Positions 23,201-34,005 of a stretch of 64,000 bases of DNA are shown here, in pieces. The translations under genes and the position numbers were made by a program. Each line of letters opens with the position of its first letter. Position 1 is the stretch's first letter. The stretch lies in NCBI RefSeq assembly GCF_019175385.1, contig NC_083342.1:122636376-122700375 (forward strand). Direction: 5' to 3'. The stretch comes from Lycium barbarum (lineage: Eukaryota; Streptophyta; Magnoliopsida; Solanales; Solanaceae). The notes below the pieces were generated by a model. It was not told the origin of the DNA. It did not search any database and saw only the letters and a program-made list of their open reading frames with translations.

Positions 23201-23942
23201 GATAGTGCCTATATATATCCAAATACGCGTAAATCCATCCCTAATCATTTCTTTTTCATCAATCTATCACTTCCACAAATACCTTTTCTTTACCTAAAAT
23301 CACTAAAGCTCTTGATAGCAACTCAAATACAAGGGTAGGAATCATTTACATACCTTGAGGGGTCAAGAATCCCAAGAATCACCTTAACTTTAACTCCCTA
23401 AGCTTCCCATTCTTGGAGAAACCCTAGAAACAACCTTCTTCTTCACAAGCTCGGGGTTACGAGGTCCGGGTCTTGTCAAATCTTCACTACTATGCCATAA
23501 ATGTTGGGAGAGCAAAATATTAGGGTTTTCTGATCTGGGAAAGAGAGAAATAAGACAGAAAGTCGTGGACCATGTATTTATACTCGGAGAATTAAATGCT
23601 TCAGTGGTCCAGTTCGATGAGCGGGTCGACGACCCGTCGACGTGCGCCTGCAGAATGCAGAGCTGCGGAATCCTATCAACGTCGCACAACGACGGCCCGT
23701 CGACAGGTTCGACGACCCATCGATCTTGACTGGTGTCTGTAAACTTTTCTAATTCGGTTCAGGTCGCATCGATTCAATTCGTTCAACTTCAAATCCTGTA
23801 AATCACCAGGAATACCTGCTGGTACCATTGCACATGGGGTAGGACACTTCCTATCTCCAAAACTCGGGCTCGGGTCAATTCCCAAGGCATACCCAACTAG
23901 GAAATCATAAGTTCTACCACTACGAAGACGAGGGGTGTAACA
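23201..23942 (-). repeat. Chromovirus 3' LTR, 3'-truncated remnant
   Basis: It matches 52729-53485 of the 5' LTR, apart from small indels, and begins TGTTACACCCCTCG on the minus strand. It stops where the plus-strand LTR ends (23200). It contains the tgtatttata TATA motif (23573-23582) preceded, on the minus strand, by palindromes such as acggcccgt at ~23693. Confidence 0.88.
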
Positions 23943-25638
23943 TTCTTTCCCCCTTAGGAACATTCGTCCTCGAATGTTCGAGCAATCCTGGGTTATAGAA
24001 ATTTTGGCATAGTTTCCCCTGTACTTATATCAATCCGTCCTGTACGCAACAACTCAAAATAATGCCTCACAGGGACACATACTATAACATACAATACTAT
24101 GGCCCCACACGACCAATCACGATAACTGAAATGAAATAATACCTGAGAAAAGTGATGCCTCTGACTGCACCTCCTGTACTGCTGGGAACAAATGCGGGTA
24201 CTTAATATTCATCGCTTCTTCCGCTTCCCAAGTCATTTCTTCAACATTCTTATTCCTCCACAAGACTTTAACGGAGGCTACATCCTTTGTTCGCAACCGA
24301 CGGACCTGTCTGTCCAATATAGTCACTGAAGTCTCTTCGTATGATAATTGTTCGGTCACCTGGATATCATTCACTGGTATAACTCTTGAAGGATCTCCGA
24401 TACACTTACGAAGCATAGATACATGAAATACTGGATGCACCGACTCTAACTCCAAAGGCAATTCTAGCTCATATGCCATTGTACCCACTACACGAATGAT
24501 CTTATATGGCCCAATATATCGAGGGCTCAACTTACCCTTCTTGCCAAACTGTAACACCCCGTACCTTTAACCTAAGCTTTAGCCATGATCCTAGACTTAG
24601 AAAACCCGATAAAGAATATGGGAATTGGAAATTTCCTCTTCAGTTGTAAGATGGTAGTTTACACCCATGAACAGTGATTGTATTTCAGTATACGGCCCGT
24701 ATTTCAAGTCGTAAACTGGTACCAAAGATTTCTGAACATTCTGGAATTTGGCATTTGGATGTTACATTGTTAAATACGGATCGTATTTCAAAATACGGCC
24801 CGTATTTCAAAACTTATTTGGAATTTGGGAAAATGTCCTTGATGAAAGTTGTAGATCTTTGAAATACCTTTCCAACGGTATATTATGAGGGTCAAACGGA
24901 CATCTGTGCAAAGAGTTATGACCATTTTACTGAAGAGACGCAGTGCAGTCCATACGGAATACGGACCGTATTTCAAAATACGGCCAGTCTTTCAAAATAC
25001 GGCACTGGGCGTAAACCTCAATTTTTCAGAACAGTATATATTCGTCCATATCAGTTCAAATCATTATTTTTCATTCCTTCAAGCCCTAGAACGACCTCCT
25101 ACCCTTTTGCATCATCAAGAACACCAAGGTAAGCCTACTCTAATTATTCCAAGTCAATTCTAATACATATCCTTGTAATCTAAACAAGAAATCATCATTC
25201 CTAAACTAAGCTTTTCAAGAAAACCCACCTCAAAGTTCAAGAATTTAAGATTTTGGAAATCTTCTTCAAAGTTCAACTCTTTAATTCAAGTTTTGGAGCA
25301 TTACCAGGTATGTAGAGTTATTATCTACGTGTGAGAACATCATTGTTCTTCCCCACGCCTCCTAATCCATAAAGTATGAAACTTTACAAAACTAGGGTTT
25401 CTATTCTATACTATTCTCATGATAACTCTGGGTCCATGTCTGTGACTATATTATGTTTGAATTGCTATTATTCTATCATTGTGTTCTTGATACTCATTAT
25501 GATTATTGAGAATCTGTCTGTAATCCATGAAAACTCATATTTTGTATTCTATGGGTTCTTGGATGCATGTTTTTGACTAAGAATGATTATTTCATGAATA
25601 TCCTATATGTCTACAAGTTTTCATGCAATTAAATCATA

Positions 25639-26938
25639 GGAAAAATACACCAAAACACCCCTAAACTATACCCAAAATGTCGATATCACACTTAAACTAT
25701 ACAGACGACCCATTACACACCTGAACATTTCAGAAGTGAATTTATTTACCCCCTGCAAACTGATGACCACTTGCACAATGGGAAGTGTAACCCACTCTCA
25801 TCACCACGTTAGCGCCACCTTGGAAATTTCCTAAATTTTAATTTTATATTTATTTCCTTTTCTTTATTCATTTAATTTTTTATTAATTATATTTACACTA
25901 ATTAATCCCTAATTAACCATTAAAATCCTCCAATAATTATATCTTCTTCATCACCACCACCTCATTTCACTAGAATCACCAATGCGCTACCACCATCGCC
26001 ATCAATTTCACCACCACCAATCCGCCACCAATTTCACCACAACAAATCCTCCAATAATTATGGACAAATGAATTTGAACAGAGGGAGTATTAGTAATTTT
26101 ACTACTACTGCTGCTATTACATCAGCAGTAGTAGTACCAGCCCGCTTTCACCACTACCAATTCAAGTTAGCAAACTTGGCATCCACCAACTCATATTCAC
26201 ATTTCACTACCACCCCATTTCTTCTTCATTCCCATCCTCCAAATTCATATTTTTTTAATCTCATCCCCACCCCCACTGCTACCTTTCCCCCGCCATTTCT
26301 CCCCCTGCTCCCCTATCTTCACGTCCCCTGCCCCTTTCCTCCATTTTTCTCATCACATTGTTTAATCGGGCAATTAATTGTTACTTTCTAATTTCATTAT
26401 TAAAAAAAAATCCACAATCCAATAGAGTTTGCAGAGATTTAGTAGTAACCTAGGTTTCATGGCTACAAAATTCCAACTTTTAATGGCTCCAAAATCTGAA
26501 CCTTTTTCTTGTAGTATTTTGATATTTTTTTCAAGAAAGGAAAAGAAATGGGTGAAATTGATGGCGGTGGTGGTGGTGGCTATGGTGTTTTCCGGTGAGA
26601 TGTGGTGGCGAGATAATTTGTGGCGGATGGAGCTCCATCAATGGCGGAAAAATGAAGAAGAAATGGGGGTGGAAGTGAGATTACAAGAATGAAAGAAGAA
26701 TGGGGTGGGATTACAAAAATATTAATTTTGCAATTAAAAAAGAAAAAGAAAAAATGAATTAATTTTAATCGAAACGCGCCTATTTTTTAATTAATTTTAC
26801 ACTTTATGCCACATCAGCTCAGGAGTTGTTATTAGTTCCACTTTTTCATATATTAGGTGTGTAATGGGTCGTCTGCATAGTTTAAGTGTGATATCGACAT
26901 TTTGGGTATAGTTTAGAGGTGTTTTGATGTATTTTGCC
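25639..26938. mobile_element. Non-autonomous Mutator-like element (1.3 kb)
   Basis: About 85-bp terminal inverted repeats (25639-25723 and 26854-26938) differ at only a few positions. The 9-bp target duplication TAAATCATA (25630-25638, 26939-26947) is perfect. Long repeats plus a 9-bp duplication define Mutator. The interior is low-complexity, CCACCA/GGTGGT-rich and partly self-complementary, and carries no transposase. The end contains cccctaaactatacc, close to ccccctaaactttacc in the larger MULE at 53804. Confidence 0.9.
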
Positions 26939-27413
26939 TAAATCATATAATTACTTTCATGTCATGATACAAGAAATATACATGCTAAATACAAGTTATT
27001 TCATGAAACCATGCTACAAGTTATCTCATGAAACCATGATACAAGCTATGTTACAAGTTACTTCGTGAAATCATGATTACAAGTTATTTCACGAAAATCA
27101 TGGGCTTCTTAGCCAACTATATTATGTTCATGTTTTTGGGAGTTGCACGAATTACCGAGAAGGCTCAGATAGCCTGAAACTACGTAGCCACCGTAGGATA
27201 AGGATCGCTCCGCCCAGTTAGGACGATACCTTAATTTTACACTGAATGGATCCATCAGGCACGTTACCACCTTATACCCTGGCAAGGTATGGGGGCTCTG
27301 CTGGTCCGGCGAGGTACCAGAATCCACGTATCCACGTGGTGATATCATGTTGTCGGTTTATGAAATGTTCTCCCTACTTATCATGTTTTACTTATGTTAT
27401 ATATATATGTACC

Positions 27414-27485
27414 CATGCTCATGCTCATGCTCATGCTCATGCTCATGCTCATGCTCATGCTCATGCTCATGTTCATGTTCATGTC
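27414..27485. repeat. (CATGCT)n hexanucleotide microsatellite
   Basis: There are about ten copies of catgct, then degenerating catgtt units. It lies inside the solo LTR. The open frames it creates (His-Ala, Met-Leu or Cys-Ser repeats) are by-products. Confidence 0.95.
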
Positions 27486-29568
27486 CAGGTTTTCAATTTC
27501 AGTTCTTATCATGTTATTCCATGTCCCATGTTATTTCTTTCAGTTGCTTTACATACCAGTACATTCAATGTGCTGACGTCCCCTTTTATTGCCCGGGGAC
27601 CTGCATTTCACGATGCAGGTATGTATTTATAGGACGTCGCATCGGCTCAGTAGGATTTGCTCGTATTAGCTCATTGGTGAGCCCCATCTCATTCGGGGTT
27701 TAGTCAGTTATCTTTATTTTACTAGTCATGCATTTAAAGGTATGCTGGGGGGCCTTGTCCCAGCAAGTACGTTTTCCAGTCAAGATTCACGATTAGAGAT
27801 TTCATAGACTAGTCAGTTTAGTTATGTTAGACATGCAAGGTATTTAGCCATCTTTGGCTCAACTCATGTTATTTCCGCATTTATGATTTAAACAAGTATT
27901 TTTCATTAAATTATTATGACATCTCATGTTTTATAAAAGCTCATCACGTTCATGCTATATTTCCACTCATGTATGCCTCATGATGATTCAGCAAGCCATG
28001 TGTTTCGCTCGGTCACATGCAGCATGGCACCGAGTGTCATGTTTCGCCCAGGCCATGGTTCGGGGCATGACACAAACGTCATCACTCCCTTCATAGGTGA
28101 AACTTTCAGGAACACCCAGTCGCCCATCTTGAACTCTAGCTTACGTCGCCAATTATCCGCATAGGATTTCTGTCGGCTCTAGACTGTTAGCAACCTCTCT
28201 CTAATTACCTTCACCTATTCAACCGTTTGCTGTATTAAGTCTGGGCCTAGTAACTGATCCTCCCCAATATCAAACCATCCTATGGGCGATCTACACCTCC
28301 GCCCATATAAGGCCTCATAAGGAGCCATCTGAATACTGGAATGATAACTGTTGTTATATGCGAACTCGATAAGAGGAAAATGATCCTCCCAATTGCTCGA
28401 AAAGTCAAGCACACAAGCTCTAAGAATATCCTCAAGGGTTTGTACAGTATGCTCTGCTTGCCCGTCCGTCTGCGGGTGGAATGCGGTGCTAAGACTCACC
28501 TGAGTCCCCAATCCCTGCTGGAAAGACTTCCAGAATCTGGCTGTGAACTGTGCTCCCCTATCTGAAATAATGGCTGAAGGAACACCATGGAGTCGTACAA
28601 TATCCTTAAGGTAAAGCCTCGCATAATCCTCGGCTGCATAAGTAGTTCTAACAGGCAGAAAGTGAGCTGACTTTGTGAGCCTATCATTTATGACCCATAT
28701 CGAATTACACTTCCGCTGAGTACGGGGCAACCCTGTAATAAAGTCCATATTAATTACCTCTCACTTCCATGTCGGAACCTCCATAGCCTGCAATAGACCT
28801 CCAGGCTTCTGGTGCTCTATTTTAACTTGCTGACAATTTAAACACTGAGCGACAAATTCTGCTATATCTCTTTTCATACCATCCCACCAATAAACTTCCT
28901 TGAGATCATGGTACATCTTTGTCGAGCCTGGATGAATAGAATAGCGGGAGTATTGTGCCTCTCCCATAATCTGCTAACGGAGTCCTGCAATACTAGGGAC
29001 ACACAATCTACCTCGATATCTGAGTACCCCATCACCTGTGATCACAAAGGGTGTCTTTTCTTTCTGAGGTGTTGTATCTCGGTAATGAACTAGAACAGGA
29101 TCCTCATACTGACACTCATTTATCTCAACTACCAAGGATGATACCGCTGTGTCTTGAACAGTAACTCTTGCATCACCTGAATCTAACAATCGAACTCCGA
29201 GGCTAGCCAATCGATGAACCTTTACGGACCATTTCTCTTCTCTCTGGCGATACGTGAGACAAGCTACCCATAGATTTGCGACTGAGGGCATCGGCTACCA
29301 CATTAGCCTTCCCGAGATGATACAGAATGTCCACATCATAATCTTTTAAACTCTCTAACCATCGCCTCTGACGCAAGTTCAAATCCTTCTGTGTAAAGAT
29401 GTACTGGAGGATTTTATGATCAGTATAGATATCAACATGGACACCGTACAAGTAGTGCCTCCATATCTTTAAGGCATGAATCACTGCTGCCAACTCAAGA
29501 TCGTGGGTTGGATAATTCTTCTCGTGCTTCTTCAACTGTCTAGAAGCGTAAGCGACAACCTTACCGTG

Positions 29569-32500
29569 TGTCACACCCCATTTTAACCCGGGTTGATTTA
29601 GGAGTATGACATATTGGTGATTCCTGTTTATTTTATTTAAGGAGTCGCCACCTAATTAATTTAACGGTGAATTAGGACACCTAAATGTTAACTAAGGTAA
29701 AGTTAAAACTAAACCTCAATTAATAATCTGCTTAACCAGTATGATTCTAGGTAAGGGCTCTATATTATCCTAAAGGGAAGGGGTTAGGCATCCTTTAGAA
29801 TCCGTTAACTCACGGTTATCCGACCAAACTTAGGTTAATTAATTGAAATTAAAGATGTAGCATTTTTAATTTCAAGAAGTGGGCTTGTAATGTTGCTAAT
29901 GTTTCAAAGAAAAATATGAACTGCTTAAAATAAGACTTATACATATTGCTAAGGCTTTAAATAAGAAGGTTATTAAAATAAGACTAATACTTTGTATAAA
30001 AGAAAAACTTTAAAATACTATTTGAATAAAATTTATAATAGTTGCTAATAGATTTAAAGGAAGTAGCATAATAAAAATGAAGTTTACAAAGTATGATAAC
30101 TTACATATAAATAGAAGAAGATGCGAATTTATGCAATGTTTCAATAAATATTTAACAAAACTAAGCAATGAGATATTAATTGACTTTGAGCTTTAGAAGT
30201 GTGAATAAAAATATGAAATAGCTAATAGATTTCCTTTATCCATTTTTATATTATCTTTATCAACTATGCTTAATGAAGAATATGTGTGATTGACTCAAAA
30301 ACTTGAAGAGTTATAAAAAATGTGTTTGAATTTATGTTTGCATATTAATGATGTTTTGAAATTTCTCGAATAGTAAGAATAAAATACACTTCTCTTAACT
30401 CGAAATATAAAATCATGCCATTTTTGCAAATCAAAGAAATGAAATCAGAAAAGAGGAGAATAATCTTATCTTATGTGATTAAATGTTAGTCTTCCTTAAA
30501 CTAACTACCCATTACTAGAACTAAACCTACTGATTAATTATGATTTATCGAAACTAACAAAAACAAAACAAACAAAGAGTTAGTTACATAATACAAATTA
30601 AATGCACAAAATAAATAGAGGAGTAGATAATTTAAATGGGCTCAGCCCATTTTAAAGAGAGCTACTGCAATCGGACTGTTGTTGCTGTTGCTATTGGGCT
30701 TAGCCCAGAAATTCCCTTTTTATTTTTTGCTATGGATGGATTGACGCGGGAGAGAGATTACGTTGGGATTTTAGTCCAACACCGAATATGGAAGAAGAAC
30801 GAGTCCCTCGGATTCGTATGCGGTGTTCATGCATAAAACGGAAGAAAGGAGTTAGTGCATAATCGATAAATAAGGCTAAATACATGAAATGTAAATAAAT
30901 GAACTAGTAAAAAAAATGTATATAATAGGTATATTTGAGCATATCTCATGTGTATACTTCTTATATAAGAAACAACTACTGCATATAACAAACACACTGA
31001 TTATACTCCTATTTCCTATCTAAACCTGAAGGAACAGACCACTCAACCAGACCAATACGTCCTCAACCCATTGAACTTTGTTTGACTCAGGGGTGAAGAG
31101 AATGAAGAAAATAAATAGCAAGGATAAAAGGATCATACGCGGGAGCAGAAATAACCTTGCAACAGAACTAATCCATATGAATTCGGAGATGAACATAATT
31201 AAATTGAAATGAAACTGAACTGAGGAAGGGAAGCAGTTGTCACATTTTCGAATACCAAGACTAAATGAATCTTCCTGATTCATTAACACATCCGAGTATG
31301 CAAATAAAATGAAAATGAATACAAGGTTGGGTTAATTTACACTACTAGTAGTGATTTTCAACTATTGTACATTCACAATGTCTAGTTTCATGCATGGCTT
31401 ATCAACAGTAATAACAACCTTTGAATGGAGAAGATGCATCCACCAATTCTGCTTCTTTATTCTACTAAAACTCAAACAAAAAAATGAAAACAGCATTTCT
31501 CCCACAGAAGTTCAAATACAGAGGACCAGCTCATTTTACTATATTTAGGATAACTCATACACATACACCAAATTCTCACATTAGCAGACTCCACATCCAA
31601 GCTGGAAAAAGATTTATTTTTTATGTCCTTCAGTCCATTTATTCAAATAAGCAGCGAAATAAAGGCAGGCTGATTACGCTATTATGCATAGCCAACCTGA
31701 ATCCAATCATGCTTAGGCCCTATTACGTAACAATCGACTAACTACTTCTACCCTGGCTTAACACAGGACACGCATTAAACTAGACAAATCATATTCATAT
31801 AATTCCCAAAGACATACTTGAAATGGACCAGGCTAACAACTAGTCATGCTAAACAGACTAAATGTCTTAAATCTACTGAACAACAAAATGCAACCAAACC
31901 AAAGATATTAAACTGAACCAAATCATGAAAGTAACTACTAAAAAAGAAATTGAACCAAACAGGGGACATATTTGTTAAAGTTTTAAGGTAGAGATTACTG
32001 TATGTTAATTAAGGATTATCAATCATACTATTTGATTAAACAAGCCAATATACAGATGTAGATTCATACTAAGGTAATCTTCAGATAATACGAACATGAA
32101 CAAATATCAAGATTAAGGCTAACTGAAACATAGTCATATATTTTGTTCCATTTTACCAAACAGCATTAAGCCAATATCGAAAGTATAGATTGCATTTTGA
32201 ACCTCCTTCAACATTTTCGAATACCAAGAATATCTTCAGCTAGTCACAACAAACACAACAGGGACTGGATTACCAGTAAAAGTAACTAAGCGGGATTTCA
32301 GGATCAGTAATTAACCCATACAAACTGGGCATGATTTAAAATAGGCATCTACTTATCTAACTCTTGCATACTGATCCCTGAACCTAACTAATCGGGACCA
32401 AATTAAGAACTAACTCATATGAACATGTTTAGACAGGAATCGAACTCATGTAAACGTGCTTAACTAACAGATGGCGTAACTAAGCCACGAATATCAATTA

Positions 32501-33804
32501 TCAAAAAAAAAAAAACAATCTTAACTTAATGATTAACATGACTATACTAACAATTTAATGTATAGGCAGAAAATAAGCAAGCAATACTAAAAATAACTTA
32601 AAGAGAATAGGATTACCTTCTTCGGGTGCAGCGAAGTGGGTGCGGGTCTTCGATTCACACTCGAAACACTTCAAATTCGAGGTTGCGAAACTCGGATTCG
32701 CAACAAACACAGAACAGACGAAAAATCGTTTGAGTATTTTGATTCGATATTTTTGCGATATTGTGACAACTAAACAAAATATTTCGCAGAGGATTTCTTG
32801 AACTGAAAGAAAATCGGCTATTTGGGAATCTGCTGAATCCAAAAAAATCCCCCCTTTTATCGATGAATCAACCCCATTTTATAGGGTTTTGGGTTCAAGA
32901 CAAAAATGACGAAAGGAACAGAGAGAGAAGTAACGTGGTGATGTCAGAGCACGTGGGGGTATGGGTGTGGTGGAGATGATGGTCACGTGGTGTCAGAGGT
33001 ATGGGTGCGGGATGGGGGTCACGTGGTGAGGATGGAGTGGAACAGAGGGATGGCAGAGGAGCGACACGATGAAGTGGAATGGCAGTGAGGAGTGGAGATG
33101 TCGGGCGTGAGTGGAGATGATGGATATGGGTGTGATGATGTCGGAAAAGTAGTGGGGGTAACGTGGGAACAAAAGAGGATGGGGTGGCAGCTAGGGTTTA
33201 GGGGTAAAGGGGAGGAAGAGGAGTGGGGCGATGGAGTGTTTGGCTGGATGAGGAGGCGGCGATGGGGAGGTGGAGAGGCGGAGAAGGAGAGAGGGAAAGG
33301 AGAGGAGGTGAGAAGGGAGCGGCGGAAGAAAGTGGGGAAAATGAAGGGGAACCCTAAAAGGGTTCCCTTATTCGAATGACAAAATGGATCGGACCCGGTC
33401 CACGAGTGGACCGGGTCAATTTTAGACTGGGTATTAAAACAATAGGCTAATAAATTAAAACACGAATTATTCTAAAAATTGAGATAAGAGATATGGACTA
33501 GTCCAAAAAAATATTAGGAGTCAATCGGGATTTGATTTGGAGCCCGGTAAGTCAAAATACGGACCGAGTGCAAGAAATAATTTGGTTTCTAAATTTGAAT
33601 AAGAGACCTATTTAAATAACTTGTGTTAAAATATTGATCGACATAAAATATGCAAACATTAATGTTCAGATAAAAAATGGCGTAATAGCCGTGCAATAAT
33701 ATTCCGAAAATCCACAGTAAGATAAATATTATTATTTAATTATGCAAAGATAAAATGCGATGTGTGTGCGTAAGCTGGTAAAATACTGAAATGATAAAAA
33801 ATTG

Positions 33805-33846
<42 letters not shown>

Positions 33847-34005
33847 TACGATAAATAATAATAATTGATAGAATGATACAATGGCGGTATTGATAAGAGG
33901 CTAATAATTATAGTAAACATAATATATATTTTTTATTTTTTTCAAAATATTAGAAGCTTAAAATAGGTATTTGGCAGAGAGACGGGACAAAATTGGGTGT
34001 CAACA
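29569..34005 (-). mobile_element. 4.4-kb solo LTR, Ogre/Tat-like
   Basis: It is bounded by TG...CA and a perfect 5-bp duplication CCGTG (29564-29568, 34006-34010). On the minus strand it starts TGTTGACACCCAATTTTGTCC, a terminus I associate with long Tat/Ogre LTRs, and ends ...GGGGTGTGACA. The termini are inverted relative to each other over ~15 bp. No protein domain is present. The interior holds an AT-rich half and a purine-rich segment at 32930-33360. A solo LTR of this size is expected only from giant LTR families; family assignment is from memory of the terminus. Confidence 0.75.
33806..33843. repeat. (TAA)n microsatellite
   Basis: A run of about a dozen ATA/TAA triplets lies within the Ogre-like LTR. 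Confidence 0.9.

Larger units (their letters stand above)
24550..28072 (+). mobile_element. Solo LTR of a Ty3/gypsy element (about 2.2 kb plus inserted MULE)
   Basis: The unit starts TGTAACACCCCG and ends GGGGCATGACA, with a perfect 5-bp duplication CAAAC (24545-24549, 28073-28077). It interrupts the chromovirus integrase C-terminus, whose frame resumes across the gap. Palindromes of the tacggcccgta/tacggaccgta type cluster at 24685-25010 and are followed by cagtatatattc (~25032), a plausible TATA box. Transcribed-region features (cccggggacctgcatttcac at ~27590 and ggccttgtccc at ~27752) resemble other chromovirus LTRs. Subtracting the 1.3-kb MULE leaves ~2.2 kb. There is no internal domain, so it arose by LTR-LTR recombination. 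Confidence 0.88.

Noticed and set aside
26068..26692. Possible captured gene fragments (Pack-MULE) in the 1.3-kb MULE
   Set aside because: The frames are low-complexity and mutually complementary, and show no recognisable domain; a foldback structure explains them better.
27246..27703. Overlapping open frames with His-Ala, Met-Leu and Cys-Ser repeats
   Set aside because: They are created by the (CATGCT)n microsatellite inside a solo LTR and carry no domain.
33092..33379. Gly/Glu/Arg-rich open frame
   Set aside because: It is low-complexity purine-rich LTR sequence with no conserved motif.
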